Assembly: GCF_010645075.1 (NCBI RefSeq)
Contig: NZ_JAADZV010000004.1
Coordinates: 1 to 64,000 of the forward strand
Reading direction: 5' to 3'
Origin: Flavobacterium limi
Lineage (GTDB): Bacteria > Bacteroidota > Bacteroidia > Flavobacteriales > Flavobacteriaceae
Length of the DNA stretch: 64,000 nt
Shown: piece after piece, positions 52,711 through 62,489 of the stretch
How the letters are laid out: each line of letters begins with the position of its first letter
Numbering within the stretch: position 1 is the stretch's first letter
Program-made: the position numbers and the translations under genes
The notes under the pieces: generated by a model
Databases searched by the model: none
What the model was told of the DNA's origin: nothing
What the model saw: the letters and a program-made list of their open reading frames with translations, nothing else

Positions 52711-52740
52711 AAAAAAGCCCTGAATTTCTTCAGGGCTTTA
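52711..52740 (-). terminator. Terminator of tRNA-His
   Basis: AAAGCCCTGAA-TTTC-TTCAGGGCTTT; the minus strand has a seven-T run after the stem. Confidence 0.8.
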
Positions 52741-52748
52741 GATTTCTG

Positions 52749-52823
52749 GGTGGCTGACCGGGTTCGAACCGGCGACCCGCGGCACCACAAACCGCTACTC
52801 TAACCAGCTGAGCTACAACCACC
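52749..52823 (-). tRNA. tRNA-His (GTG)
   Basis: Cloverleaf on the minus strand: acceptor GTGGTTG with CAGCCAC, the extra G(-1) facing C73 that marks tRNA-His, D arm GTAGCTCAGCTGGTTAGAG, anticodon loop TTGTGGT in a 5-bp stem (GCGGT/GCCGC), T arm GCCGG-TTCGAAC-CCGGT. CCA is not encoded. Confidence 0.97.
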
Positions 52824-52841
52824 ATTTTTGCTTAGCGAGTG

Positions 52842-52872
52842 CAAATATATAACAAAGGTTTACTTTTACAAA
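52842..52872 (-). promoter_or_regulatory. Promoter of tRNA-His
   Basis: Minus strand: TTTG, exactly 19 bp, then TATATTTG, a full match to the Bacteroidota housekeeping consensus TTTG-N19-TANNTTTG, 18 bases before the tRNA. Confidence 0.75.
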
Positions 52873-52899
52873 GAAAAAACTAAAAAAAATCGATCTTTT

Positions 52900-53616
52900 T
52901 TACATCAAATCTTCTAAGCTATTGACAGCCAAACATCTTTCAACAGTAAAACCTTCTGCAAAATCTTTATTAACAAGCCTTCCTAAGTCCTGGGCTCTGT
53001 AATTTAAACTTTCCAGAAAATTTTTACTTGTAATTGGTGTTGCGGGCTCTTTAGAATTTGGATCATAAAATTGCGTTTTATAAGCAAGAATTGCTTCAAT
53101 TTTCTTTTCTTCGAAACCCGTAATATCTACAACAAAATCGGGTTCGATATTTTTCCACTGAATATAATGATATACGACTTTTGGTCTCCAGGCTTCTTGT
53201 TTTTCTCCGTCGATTAAAGTTTCAATTTTCATTAATCCGGATAAAAAACAAGAGTCGGAAACTAATTTACTTCCTTTTCCATGATCAATATGACGATCAT
53301 CAATTGCATTACACAAAACGATTTCGGGTTTGTATTTCCGAATCATTTTAATGACCTCCAGTTGATGCCTTTCGTCATTTACAAAAAAGCCATCTCGCAT
53401 TGCTAAATTTTCACGAACTTCTACACCTAATATTTTAGCTGCGGCTTTTGCTTCTTCATCTCTTGTTTCTGCTGTTCCGCGAGTACCTAATTCACCACGG
53501 GTCAAATCAACGATACCTACTTTTTTTCCAAGTGATACTTCTTTTAAAATGGTTCCCGCACAACCTAATTCCACATCGTCAGGATGTGCACCAAAGGCTA
53601 GTATATCTAATTTCAT
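52900..53616 (-). CDS. bshB1: Bacillithiol biosynthesis deacetylase BshB1
   Basis: 238 residues of the LmbE/PIG-L zinc deacetylase family. The metal and catalytic site AHPDDVELGCAGTI lies at residues 10-23 (HPDD), with a DDRHIDHGKGSKLVSDSCFL His site near 108-125. The segment TRGELGTRGTAETRDEE is specific to BshB-type GlcNAc-malate deacetylases. It removes the acetyl group from GlcNAc-malate in the bacillithiol pathway, the low-molecular-weight thiol of Flavobacteria. The other bsh genes are not in the window. A repeat-rich spacer lies upstream. Confidence 0.95.
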   Translation of the reverse strand: MKLDILAFGAHPDDVELGCAGTILKEVSLGKKVGIVDLTRGELGTRGTAETRDEEAKAAAKILGVEVRENLAMRDGFFVNDERHQLEVIKMIRKYKPEIVLCNAIDDRHIDHGKGSKLVSDSCFLSGLMKIETLIDGEKQEAWRPKVVYHYIQWKNIEPDFVVDITGFEEKKIEAILAYKTQFYDPNSKEPATPITSKNFLESLNYRAQDLGRLVNKDFAEGFTVERCLAVNSLEDLM

Positions 53617-53637
53617 AATTTATCAAATTCAATGGCA

Positions 53638-53704
53638 AAAATCAATTTCAATGGCAATTTCAAAATTCAATTTCAAACTCAATTTTGAAAACTAAATTGA
53701 TTTT
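53638..53704. repeat. Nested inverted repeats upstream of bshB1
   Basis: Outer arms AAAATCAATTT (53638-53648) and AAATTGATTTT (53694-53704); inner arms TTCAAAATT (53659-53667) and AATTTTGAA (53681-53689). The DNA between menF and bshB1 could fold into a long hairpin, possibly the menF terminator or a bshB1 leader. Confidence 0.6.
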
Positions 53705-53710
53705 AACAAT

Positions 53711-53800
53711 ATTCTTAATTCTTAATTCTTAATTCTTAATTCTTAATTCTTAATTCTTAATTCTTAATTCTTAATTCTTAATTCTTAATTCTTAATTCTT
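53711..53800. repeat. Heptanucleotide microsatellite ATTCTTA, about 12.9 copies
   Basis: Perfect tandem repeat of period 7 over 90 bp. It includes the last codons and the stop of menF (53785) and extends into the spacer before bshB1. A unit of 7 is not a multiple of 3, so slippage shifts frames. Confidence 0.95.
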
Positions 53801-54864
53801 TTTAAAACTCTTTTCATTGTCATCGATTTATTGACACTTTCTTCCCACTCTTTTTCAGGAATACTTTCTCTGGTAATACCGCAGCCCATGTACAAAATAG
53901 CTTTGTTCTCCTGAATCTGCATGCTTCGTAAATTTACAAATAAATCAGAGCTTATATTATTGTCTGCAAAACTGCTGTTTAATTCTCCCAGGAAACCTGT
54001 ATAAAAAGTTCTGTCGTAATTTTCATTTTCTAAAATAAACGCTTTTGCTTTTTTCTTTGGCAGGCCACAAACTGCAGGTGTTGGATGGAGCGTGTCTATT
54101 ACTTCTTTTAAAGTCGAATTATTTTTTAAAACTCCCGAAATATCGGTCTTAATATGCCAGATCGATCCGGCTTTAAGATTATAAGGTTCTGAAACTACAA
54201 CCGAAGCTGCAAATTCCTTAAGTCTTTTCACTATAAAATCGGTTACATACTGCTGCTCGTCTTTTTCTTTTTGCTGCCAGGTAATTTCAGCTTCAGAATT
54301 GGCTTTTTGGGTTCCGGCCAAAGCAGTTGTTTCAAAAACTTTTCCTTTAGCCTTCAGTAACTGTTCAGGTGTTGCACCCAACCAAAGTCCAATTTTTGGG
54401 TGGTAAAAACAATAACAAAAAGTTGTCGGATATAATTGAACCAAATGCTGAAATGCATAACCAAAATCAAACTCCGTTAAATTTACAATTTCGCTTCGGG
54501 ACAGAACTACCTTTTTAAATTCGTCTTTTTTGATTGCTTCAATTCCTTTCAAAACTAATTCTTCATATTGTTTTTTTGCTTCAGAATTAAAATCCATCTC
54601 ATCAGCTTCAATTGATTCAATTGTTGTTACTTCTTTATCAGTAATAATAATCTCCGATTCGTTTTCCGGAATTAAGATCAGTTGTTTTTCATCAAAAGAA
54701 GCAAAAACAAATCCTTTTTCGCTGTAATCCGAAACTTGATATAAAGCATCATTTTTCTGTAAAACCCCAATAAGATTTAAGGAATTTGGTTTTGAGTAAA
54801 TTACAAAAGGTAATTTTTGGTCTTTGTGTAATTTTATTTTAGAAAAAAAATTATTCATGCTCAT
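53785..54864 (-). CDS. menF: Isochorismate synthase
   Basis: 359 residues of the chorismate-utilising family. The catalytic regions are VVLSRSEIVNLTEFDFGYAF (about 120), ATPEQLLKAKGKVFETTALAGT (about 172-193), HPTPAVCGLPKKKA (about 270) and YTGFLGELNS (about 300). It converts chorismate to isochorismate at the entry of menaquinone synthesis. The lack of a dedicated PABA/anthranilate motif and pairing with menI support MenF. The start overlaps the menI stop by one base. The last codons lie within a 7-bp microsatellite, so the C-terminus (RIKN) could vary among strains. Confidence 0.88.
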   Translation of the reverse strand: MSMNNFFSKIKLHKDQKLPFVIYSKPNSLNLIGVLQKNDALYQVSDYSEKGFVFASFDEKQLILIPENESEIIITDKEVTTIESIEADEMDFNSEAKKQYEELVLKGIEAIKKDEFKKVVLSRSEIVNLTEFDFGYAFQHLVQLYPTTFCYCFYHPKIGLWLGATPEQLLKAKGKVFETTALAGTQKANSEAEITWQQKEKDEQQYVTDFIVKRLKEFAASVVVSEPYNLKAGSIWHIKTDISGVLKNNSTLKEVIDTLHPTPAVCGLPKKKAKAFILENENYDRTFYTGFLGELNSSFADNNISSDLFVNLRSMQIQENKAILYMGCGITRESIPEKEWEESVNKSMTMKRVLKRIKN

Positions 54865-55295
54865 TATTCTGCTTTCTTTTTCTCCAAAACAATATTTGTC
54901 AGTTTACAAAGCGAAATCAGATTTCCTGCTTCGTCAGTAATTTTAATTTCCCAAAGATGAAGGCTCCTGCCTTTGTGGATTATGCGGGCAGTTCCAAAAA
55001 CAACTCCTTCCCGAATGCTTTTTAAATGGTTGGCCGAAATTTCTATTCCGCGTACTTCCTGCTCTTTTGCATTGATAAAAAAATGCGATGCTGCGCTGCC
55101 GACGCTTTCTGCCAAAGCAACCGAAGCTCCTCCGTGTAACAATCCCATTGGCTGATGAACACTTGAGTTTACAGGCATTTTGGCTGTTAAAAAATCCTCT
55201 CCGGCATCGATATATTCTATTTTTAGCGTTTCCATCAAGGTGCTTTTAGAAAACTCATTGCAGTATGCTAAAATCTGCTCTTTTGTATAATTCAT
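54864..55295 (-). CDS. menI: Hotdog-fold thioesterase, probable DHNA-CoA thioesterase
   Basis: 143 residues, PaaI/YdiI-type. The core motif HQPMGLLHGGASVALAESVG (about 47-66) holds the catalytic Glu and HGG helix of hotdog thioesterases, followed by GIEISANHLKSIREGVVFGT, which is typical of the 4-hydroxybenzoyl/DHNA-CoA subgroup. In menaquinone synthesis it would hydrolyse 1,4-dihydroxy-2-naphthoyl-CoA. It overlaps menF by one base, which strongly supports this role. The family alone would also allow a phenylacetyl-CoA or broad-range thioesterase. Confidence 0.82.
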   Translation of the reverse strand: MNYTKEQILAYCNEFSKSTLMETLKIEYIDAGEDFLTAKMPVNSSVHQPMGLLHGGASVALAESVGSAASHFFINAKEQEVRGIEISANHLKSIREGVVFGTARIIHKGRSLHLWEIKITDEAGNLISLCKLTNIVLEKKKAE

Positions 55296-55421
55296 TTAAA
55301 TCAGCTTTAAAATCGTAAAATTAAATAAAAGATGAGACACTATTTAGAAAATGCTATTCTAAAATTAAAAATCCCTTTTTGCATATAAGATTTTTGCTAT
55401 TTTTACAGAAAAACAATTCAA

Positions 55422-56936
55422 ATGCGTCATTATTTTGTGCTCTTTATTTTCGGAATTCTTTTAGCTGCCAGTTCATGCCGGACTGATTTTGACACCGTTG
55501 CCAGTTCAGGGGATTTAAAATTTTCAAAAGACACTGTTTATTTAGATACCGTTTTTAAAAATATCGGAACGAGTACATATAACTTAAAGGTTTACAACCG
55601 AGGTAAAGACGATATTAACATTCCGGTTATTCAGCTAAAAAACGGTTTAAACTCAAAATACAGAATGACCGTTGACGGAATGAACGGTAATAATGGCAAA
55701 ATTTTCAATAATGTTACGCTTTTAGCCAAAGACAGTTTGTACATTTTTATTGAAACTACAGCAGATATTACAGATGCTAATCCGACTGATTTTTTATATA
55801 CGGATGAAATTCAGTTCGACAGCGGCTCCAATCTTCAAAAAGTAGCTTTAGTGACCCTGATTCAGGATGCTGTTTTTTTATATCCAAAACAAAATGCTGA
55901 CGGAACTAAAGAAAAAATTGAAATTGACGGTAAAGAGGTTGACGGATTTTATCTTGATGAAAATGACGAAACAAACGGAAATGAGTTACTTTTTACAAAT
56001 GACAAACCTTACGTAATTTACGGATACGCAGGAGTTCCCGAAAATAAAACGGTAACTTTTGAAGCCGGATCAAGAGTACATTTTCATGAGCAATCAGGAT
56101 TTTATGTAAGCAACAAAGCTTCGCTCCAGATTAATGGAAATGTCTCCACAACAAAAAAATTAGAAAACGAAGTTATTTTTGAAGGTGATCGTTTAGAACC
56201 TGAATATTCTGATGTTCCCGGACAATGGAATTCGGTTATATTCGCTGACGGAAGCACCAATCACTCTATCAATCATTTAACTTTAAAGAATGCTAAAATT
56301 GGTCTGGATATTAGAAACCAGGATGCTACCACCTTTCAGATTAAAAATACGCAGATTTACGATTGTTCTAATTACGGAATCCTGGCTCAAAATGCTAAAA
56401 TTAACGGAGAGAACATCGTTATCAATTATGCCGGTTTAGCAGCTTTATCGTGCGTTTACGGAGGTGATTATAAATTTACGCATTGCACATTTAATAACAC
56501 CTGGTCTGGCGGACAGCAATTTGCAGTTAATTTAAGTAACAAACTTACGGGCGCAACACCGGAAACGAATCCGCTTATTCAGGCTACTTTTAACAATTGT
56601 ATCATTTATGGTTCTAATACTAATGAATTCAACTTAGACAAAAACGCTAATACTGCTTTTGTTTACCAGTTAAATAATTGTCTGCTGAAATTCGGCAGTA
56701 CATCAAATCCTGACTATCAATTCGGCACAGATACAGCACATTACAATGCTATTATTTTAAACGAAAATCCGAAGTTTTTTAATCTCAACCTGAATAAACT
56801 TAACATTGATAATACTTCTGCCGCTTTCGCGAAAGGAAATCAGACTTTTATAATTCCGTTGGATATTATTGGAAATACGAGAACTTCACCACCAGATTTG
56901 GGTGCTTATCAGAATAAAGATTTTCCGAAGAAATAA
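55422..56936 (+). CDS. Lipoprotein with right-handed beta-helix
   Basis: 504 residues; lipobox AASSC (Cys19). The N-terminal 150 residues look like an Ig-like ASPM/SPD domain (YLDTVFKNIGTSTYNLKVYN). The rest has short strand repeats of a parallel beta-helix (VTFEAGSRVHFHEQSGFYV, SLQINGNVSTTKKLENEV, INHLTLKNAKIGLDIRNQD). Many flavobacterial copies are attached to the outer membrane; a role in binding or cutting polysaccharides is possible, but no catalytic residues stand out. Single gene between menI and purL. Confidence 0.8.
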   Translation: MRHYFVLFIFGILLAASSCRTDFDTVASSGDLKFSKDTVYLDTVFKNIGTSTYNLKVYNRGKDDINIPVIQLKNGLNSKYRMTVDGMNGNNGKIFNNVTLLAKDSLYIFIETTADITDANPTDFLYTDEIQFDSGSNLQKVALVTLIQDAVFLYPKQNADGTKEKIEIDGKEVDGFYLDENDETNGNELLFTNDKPYVIYGYAGVPENKTVTFEAGSRVHFHEQSGFYVSNKASLQINGNVSTTKKLENEVIFEGDRLEPEYSDVPGQWNSVIFADGSTNHSINHLTLKNAKIGLDIRNQDATTFQIKNTQIYDCSNYGILAQNAKINGENIVINYAGLAALSCVYGGDYKFTHCTFNNTWSGGQQFAVNLSNKLTGATPETNPLIQATFNNCIIYGSNTNEFNLDKNANTAFVYQLNNCLLKFGSTSNPDYQFGTDTAHYNAIILNENPKFFNLNLNKLNIDNTSAAFAKGNQTFIIPLDIIGNTRTSPPDLGAYQNKDFPKK

Positions 56937-56947
56937 TTATAGAGTTT

Positions 56948-57026
56948 AACCATATAAGTTATATAAGAAAATTTAAGTTTTTTTTCCAAAGCAAGCTTTA
57001 AATGAACTTCTATCACTTATATGGTT
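56948..57026. repeat. 12-bp inverted repeat in the purL leader region
   Basis: AACCATATAAGT (56948-56959) and its exact reverse complement (57015-57026), separated by 55 bp of AT-rich DNA. Possibly a dispersed repetitive element or terminator of the lipoprotein gene. Confidence 0.6.
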
Positions 57027-57076
57027 CAAAAATCACAAAAATCACTTTATATTTCCCGAAAGACTTTGTTATCAAA

Positions 57077-57108
57077 TTTGCGCTTGCTATTTATTTAAAC
57101 TAAATTTG
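57077..57108 (+). promoter_or_regulatory. Promoter of purL
   Basis: TTTG (57077-57080), 20 bp, then TAAATTTG (57101-57108), the Bacteroidota housekeeping consensus; the start codon is 29 bp downstream. Confidence 0.65.
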
Positions 57109-57137
57109 CACCTCAATACAACAAACTACACAAAAAA

Positions 57138-60100
57138 ATGATCCATTTCTTTGAAAACCAAAGCAAAACTGTTTTTGCCGTACAAACGCAAAACGAAATT
57201 TCAGCTCAAGACATTTCAAAATTAAACTGGCTTTTTGCCGACGCAAACAAGATTGATAAATCCGCACTGACGGGTTTTTTTGTTGGTCCGCGCGCCACTA
57301 TGATCACACCCTGGAGTACTAATGCGGTAGAAATCACCCAAAACATGGGAATTCCCGGCATTATCAGAATTGAAGAATTTCATCCTGCAACGGAAAACTT
57401 CACCGATTTTGATCCGATGCTTTCTCAAAAATTCAACGAATTAGATCAGGAAATTTTCACGATTAATATTCAGCCGGAACCCATTCTGGAAATTGAAGAT
57501 ATTGCAACTTACAACAAAGTTGAAGGTTTAGCCTTGAGCGAAGAAGAAGTAGATTATTTAAATAATCTTTCGACAAAACTTGGAAGAAAATTAACTGACT
57601 CTGAGATTTTTGCTTTCTCTCAAGCGAATTCAGAGCACTGCCGTCACAAAATTTTCAACGGAACTTTTGTTATTGACGGCGAAGAAAAAGAGACTTCACT
57701 TTTCAAATTAATCAAAAAAACATCTCAGGAAAATCCTAACGATATTGTGTCTGCTTACAAAGACAATGTTGCTTTTGTGAAAGGTCCAAAAGTGCAGCAA
57801 TTTGCACCAAAATCAGCTGATAAACCTGATTTTTACGAAATAAAAGAATTTGATTCGGTTATCTCATTAAAAGCAGAAACACACAATTTCCCAACAACTG
57901 TTGAACCTTTCAACGGAGCTGCAACTGGATCCGGAGGAGAAATCCGTGACCGTTTAGCGGGAGGACAAGGTTCATTGCCTTTAGCAGGAACTGCAGTTTA
58001 CATGACTTCTTATTCTCGTTTGAAAGAAGACCGTAAATGGGAAAATGCAGTTGAAGAAAGAAAATGGTTGTACCAAACTCCAATGGACATCTTAATCAAA
58101 GCTTCAAACGGAGCTTCTGATTTCGGAAACAAATTTGGACAACCGCTTATTACAGGTTCTGTTTTAACTTTCGAACACGAAGAAGAAAACAGAAAAATTG
58201 GTTACGATAAAGTAATCATGCAGGCGGGCGGAATCGGTTACGGAAAATTGGATCAGTCTATTAAACAAAAACCACAAGAAGGCGATAAAATCGTAATTCT
58301 GGGTGGAGAAAATTACAGAATCGGAATGGGTGGTGCTGCGGTTTCTTCTGCAGATACAGGAGCGTTCGGTTCAGGAATCGAATTAAACGCAATTCAGCGT
58401 TCGAATCCGGAAATGCAAAAACGTGCTGCAAACGCAATTCGTGGTTTGGTAGAAAGCGACAATAACCCAATTGTTTCGATTCACGATCACGGTGCGGGTG
58501 GTCACTTAAACTGTCTTTCTGAGTTAGTGGAAGAAACTGGAGGATTAATCGATTTAGATAAATTACCAGTTGGAGACCCTACGCTTTCTGCAAAAGAAAT
58601 CATTGGTAACGAATCTCAGGAAAGAATGGGATTGGTTATTGGTCAAAAAGATATCGATACATTACAAAGAATTGCCGACAGAGAGCGTTCGCCAATGTAC
58701 GAAGTTGGAGATGTAACGGGCGATCACCGTTTTACATTCCAGTCACAATCTAACGGCTCTAAACCGATGGATTATGCTTTGGAAGATTTCTTCGGAAGTT
58801 CTCCAAAAACAATCATGACGGACAAAACTGTTGACAGAAAATATGCTGATGTTGCTTACAATTCAGCAGATTTTGAATCGTATTTAAAAGACGTTTTACG
58901 TTTAGAAGCAGTTGCTTCAAAAGACTGGTTAACCAATAAAGTTGATCGTTGTGTTGGAGGAAAAGTAGCAAAACAGCAAAATGCAGGTCCGTTACAATTG
59001 CCATTAAACAATGTGGGTGTAATGGCTTTAGATTTCTTAGGAAAAGAAGGAATCGCAACTTCTATCGGGCACGCTCCTATCGCGGCTTTGATTGATCCTG
59101 CTGCAGGCTCCAGAAATGCTATTGCAGAATCATTATCAAACTTAGTTTGGGCTCCAATTATTAACGGAATCAAAGGCGTTTCACTTTCTGCAAACTGGAT
59201 GTGGGCTTGTAAAAATGAAGGTGAAGACGCTCGTCTATACGAAGCGGTTCAGGCCTGTTCAGATTTTGCTATTGAATTGGGAATCAATATTCCGACAGGA
59301 AAAGATTCACTTTCAATGAAACAAAAATATCCAAATGACGAAGTAATTGCGCCGGGAACGGTTATTATTTCTGCTGCCGGAAACTGTACAGATATTAAAA
59401 AAGTAGTTGAACCTGTTTTACAGAAAGACGGAGATTCAATTTATTATATCAATTTGTCTCAGGATAATTTCAAATTAGGAGGTTCTTCTTTTGCACAAAT
59501 TAGAAATACAATCGGAAACGAAACTTCAACTATTAAAGATTCTGCTTTCTTTAAAAATGCATTTAATACCATTCAGGAGTTAATTGGTGAAAATCAAATT
59601 TTAGCCGGACACGATATCGGAAGCGGTGGTTTGATCACTACTTTGTTAGAAATGTGTTTTGCTGATGTAAATTTGGGGGCAAAAATTGATTTCAGCGCTT
59701 TCGCGGAAAAAGACTTATTGAAAATCCTTTTCTCAGAAAACATCGGAATCGTTTTCCAGGCAAACTCAAACGAAGCAGTTGAAGCTAAATTGAAAGTAAA
59801 CAATATCGAATTCTTCAAAATTGGATCTGTACAAAATACAGCAGTTTTAGAATTTGGAGATTATAAATTGGATATTCCAACTTACAGAGATGTTTGGTTT
59901 GAAACTTCTTATCTATTAGATCAGAAACAATCTAAAAACGGAACTGCAAAAGCACGTTTTGAAAACTATAAAAATCAGGTTCTAAACTATACTTTCCCTG
60001 CACATTTTACAGGAAAAGCACCAGTAATTGATGCTTCTAAGCCAAGACCAAAAGCAGCTATTATCCGTGAAAAAGGAAGTAATTCTGAGCGTGAAATGGC

Positions 60101-60791
60101 AAACGCTATGTACTTAGCAGGATTTGACGTAAAAGACGTTCACATGACGGATTTAATTTCGGGTCGTGAAACTTTAGAAGATATTCAGTTTATTGGAGCA
60201 GTTGGAGGATTCTCAAACTCAGACGTTTTAGGTTCTGCTAAAGGATGGGCCGGAGCTTTCTTATACAACGAAAAAGCAAAAACAGCTTTGGACAATTTCT
60301 TCAAAAGAGAAGATACTTTATCTGTGGGAATCTGTAACGGATGTCAGTTGTTTATGGAATTAGAAGTTATTAATCCGGAACATGAAGTTCACGGAAAAAT
60401 GCTTCACAACGACAGTAACAAACACGAAAGTATTTTTACTTCTGTAAAAATTCAGGAAAATAATTCGGTTATGTTATCAACATTGGCAGGAAGTACTCTG
60501 GGGGTTTGGGTTTCTCACGGAGAAGGTAAATTCAATTTACCAATGGGAGAAGAAAACTATAATATTGTTTCTAAATATGCTTATGAAGGATATCCGGCAA
60601 ACCCGAATGGTTCTCATTATGACGTAGCTATGTTGTGTGACAAAACAGGAAGACATTTGGTGACAATGCCTCATATTGAGCGCTCTACTTTCCAATGGAA
60701 CTGGGCTCATTATCCAAAAGACAGAAATGATGAATACACGCCTTGGCACGAAGCTTTCATCAACGCCAGAAAATGGATTGAGAAAAACTAA
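57138..60791 (+). CDS. purL: Phosphoribosylformylglycinamidine synthase, large single-chain form
   Basis: 1217 residues, the fused form of FGAM synthase found in Bacteroidota and Proteobacteria (about 1250-1300). Domains in order: N-terminal PurS-like region, linker, AIRS-like synthetase domains with [20 protein letters not shown] near residue 236 and [20 protein letters not shown] near 256, [20 protein letters not shown] near 453, SIPT-like [16 protein letters not shown] near 717, and a C-terminal class I glutaminase with the nucleophile in [14 protein letters not shown] near 1060 and HGEGKFNLP His near 1128. It makes FGAM from FGAR, ATP and glutamine in purine synthesis. Single gene with own promoter and strong terminator. 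Confidence 0.97.
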   Translation: MIHFFENQSKTVFAVQTQNEISAQDISKLNWLFADANKIDKSALTGFFVGPRATMITPWSTNAVEITQNMGIPGIIRIEEFHPATENFTDFDPMLSQKFNELDQEIFTINIQPEPILEIEDIATYNKVEGLALSEEEVDYLNNLSTKLGRKLTDSEIFAFSQANSEHCRHKIFNGTFVIDGEEKETSLFKLIKKTSQENPNDIVSAYKDNVAFVKGPKVQQFAPKSADKPDFYEIKEFDSVISLKAETHNFPTTVEPFNGAATGSGGEIRDRLAGGQGSLPLAGTAVYMTSYSRLKEDRKWENAVEERKWLYQTPMDILIKASNGASDFGNKFGQPLITGSVLTFEHEEENRKIGYDKVIMQAGGIGYGKLDQSIKQKPQEGDKIVILGGENYRIGMGGAAVSSADTGAFGSGIELNAIQRSNPEMQKRAANAIRGLVESDNNPIVSIHDHGAGGHLNCLSELVEETGGLIDLDKLPVGDPTLSAKEIIGNESQERMGLVIGQKDIDTLQRIADRERSPMYEVGDVTGDHRFTFQSQSNGSKPMDYALEDFFGSSPKTIMTDKTVDRKYADVAYNSADFESYLKDVLRLEAVASKDWLTNKVDRCVGGKVAKQQNAGPLQLPLNNVGVMALDFLGKEGIATSIGHAPIAALIDPAAGSRNAIAESLSNLVWAPIINGIKGVSLSANWMWACKNEGEDARLYEAVQACSDFAIELGINIPTGKDSLSMKQKYPNDEVIAPGTVIISAAGNCTDIKKVVEPVLQKDGDSIYYINLSQDNFKLGGSSFAQIRNTIGNETSTIKDSAFFKNAFNTIQELIGENQILAGHDIGSGGLITTLLEMCFADVNLGAKIDFSAFAEKDLLKILFSENIGIVFQANSNEAVEAKLKVNNIEFFKIGSVQNTAVLEFGDYKLDIPTYRDVWFETSYLLDQKQSKNGTAKARFENYKNQVLNYTFPAHFTGKAPVIDASKPRPKAAIIREKGSNSEREMANAMYLAGFDVKDVHMTDLISGRETLEDIQFIGAVGGFSNSDVLGSAKGWAGAFLYNEKAKTALDNFFKREDTLSVGICNGCQLFMELEVINPEHEVHGKMLHNDSNKHESIFTSVKIQENNSVMLSTLAGSTLGVWVSHGEGKFNLPMGEENYNIVSKYAYEGYPANPNGSHYDVAMLCDKTGRHLVTMPHIERSTFQWNWAHYPKDRNDEYTPWHEAFINARKWIEKN

Positions 60792-60812
60792 AACTTAGTT
60801 TTCATTAATATA

Positions 60813-60853
60813 AACTGCCTCAGCAATATATGTTGCTGAGGCAGTTTTTTTTA
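60813..60853 (+). terminator. Terminator of purL
   Basis: A 15-bp perfect stem, AAACTGCCTCAGCAA / TTGCTGAGGCAGTTT, loop TATATG, then TTTTT. Confidence 0.95.
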
Positions 60854-61030
60854 CGATTATCTCTTTTTCAATTATTACACTTTTTGCTTATATCAGATAA
60901 TTATTTTTCTGAGTTTAACTTTAAGCTAAATTCAAAAATGAATGGTTATTTTCCTGCAAAAATTAAAGTATATTAGCCAAAGAAATGCCCCCATTTTTAA
61001 AAAAGTTCCAAAACCTAAAACCTACGTAAA

Positions 61031-61462
61031 ATGAAAATCCTCAAAGCATTCCTTTTTATCTTATTTTTTGTTACTACAAAATCACATTCTCAAGTTCAGG
61101 TTGATAAAATCGTATATAAATCAAAAGAGCATTATATTGCTACTACGCTTCCTTACCATATTACCGGTACATTCCTGCCTCCGGACAAAAAATCACCAAG
61201 CACGGTTTTAAATGAAGATGGAACCGGAGTGATTCAATACGATGATATGACCAGGAAAAAAATAAACTGGGGAATAGAGTGCAATTGGGAAGGTGCTGCT
61301 ATACGTAAGGAAGGATACAATAGTGCTTCGTATACATTTTGGTACAGAACGGAAGATAGCGATGAATGGATGTACAGCCAGTTCTCTATTCATTTTCTTA
61401 AGAAAAAAATGTATTTAATGGGCGAAAGAATCAAAATTTACGAAGATTATAACGTACAATAA
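61031..61462 (+). CDS. Small secreted protein of unknown function
   Basis: 143 residues; signal peptide to about 20 (TTKSHSQ). The mature part has YHITGTFLPPDKKSPSTVLN, then TGVIQYDDMTRKKINWGIEC and a Tyr/Trp-rich end (SASYTFWYRTEDSDEWMYSQ). It has the look of a small beta-barrel such as a lipocalin-like fold, with one Cys. I do not recognise a family. Single gene. Confidence 0.65.
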   Translation: MKILKAFLFILFFVTTKSHSQVQVDKIVYKSKEHYIATTLPYHITGTFLPPDKKSPSTVLNEDGTGVIQYDDMTRKKINWGIECNWEGAAIRKEGYNSASYTFWYRTEDSDEWMYSQFSIHFLKKKMYLMGERIKIYEDYNVQ

Positions 61463-61652
61463 GGGCTTGGGTCACTTAAAATTAAACTTCATCATTACTC
61501 GCTTTTTTCAAATTATAAGCCTTAGATTTAAGTTGTTACTAATCGCGAACGAGTCAAATGGTTTGTATCGAACACTAAAACAGGGCTTCATGAACTGGCT
61601 CAGAATACTCAACACTTTTTACTAAAAAAATGTACTAAATAAAATTATTTTT

Positions 61653-62363
61653 TCAGGAAACAGTTATAACTTTTGAAAGTGTATAGCCATCAATATTATT
61701 GCCAGTTACGGTATCAGCCATATTTTGGGTTAAACTATCTGAAAAAAGCGAATCCTGTGTATTGGATCTGTCCGGTTCTCCTTTATAGCCATTGGCCGCA
61801 TATACTGCGGAATAAACGGAAGTCGGAAAAGCAATTTGTGTGACTAAAAGCGAACTGCCTGCTGAAGTTAATACCTGAACATGCAGGTGTGGCGCCCTTC
61901 CAGGATACCAGCCAGGAAAAATACTTAAAAAAGAAACCTCCCCATTTACATTAGTGGTTTGTCTGCCACGAAGAAAATTTTGATTAGTGTAATTTGCTGA
62001 CTGAAGCTGATTGCCCCCATACTGTGAGTAATTTCCATCTTTGTCACACTGCCAGATGTCTACCATAACATTAGAAAGCGGCAGACATCCGTTACTTTGA
62101 TCCTGAATTATTATTTTGATCAGCAAAGGTATACCTGTCCTGTCGCCAATTATATTGGCCTGTACTAGCTGTGCCGGAGTTTTAATCGGGAAAGGCCCGA
62201 CCATTTCAACCGGTGAAACCAGACAGCTATTTGAATCAGTTCCGGGATCAGCTTCAGTTTCGTTTTCCTTTTCATCTTTAGAGCAGGATGAAATAAATGC
62301 AGGCATTACAGCCATCGTACCTAAACCTAATAGTCCTTTTTTTAAGAATCGTCTTTTATCCAT
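61653..62363 (-). CDS. Secreted intradiol ring-cleavage dioxygenase-like lipoprotein
   Basis: 236 residues from MDKRRFLKKGLLG; the in-frame start at 62414 adds only a basic leader. The signal has a Tat-like RRFLK and a lipobox AFISSC (Cys at about 27). The core fits the intradiol dioxygenase beta-sandwich: VEMVGPFPIKTPAQ, VMVDIWQCDKDGNYSQYGG (first Tyr), FLRGRQTTNVNGEVSFLSIF, then GWYPGRAPHLHVQVL with the second Tyr and the HxH iron ligands. All four Fe(III) ligands (Tyr, Tyr, His, His) appear present. It would cut catechol-like rings outside the cytoplasm. The Crp/Fnr gene upstream may control it. Confidence 0.85.
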   Translation of the reverse strand: MDKRRFLKKGLLGLGTMAVMPAFISSCSKDEKENETEADPGTDSNSCLVSPVEMVGPFPIKTPAQLVQANIIGDRTGIPLLIKIIIQDQSNGCLPLSNVMVDIWQCDKDGNYSQYGGNQLQSANYTNQNFLRGRQTTNVNGEVSFLSIFPGWYPGRAPHLHVQVLTSAGSSLLVTQIAFPTSVYSAVYAANGYKGEPDRSNTQDSLFSDSLTQNMADTVTGNNIDGYTLSKVITVS

Positions 62364-62489
62364 GATTTTTTTTATTATTGATCGCAAGATTCGAGCAAGT
62401 GAAGATCCTCTCACTATTTTTAATTGCTTTTATGCAAATATGCAGCCGGTTCAGCTTTAAAAACATTGAACAAGGTCAATAAATAACTT

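Noticed and set aside
53711-53800. Short tandem repeats as a possible CRISPR array
   Set aside because: The period is 7 bp with no spacers and no cas genes; it is a microsatellite.
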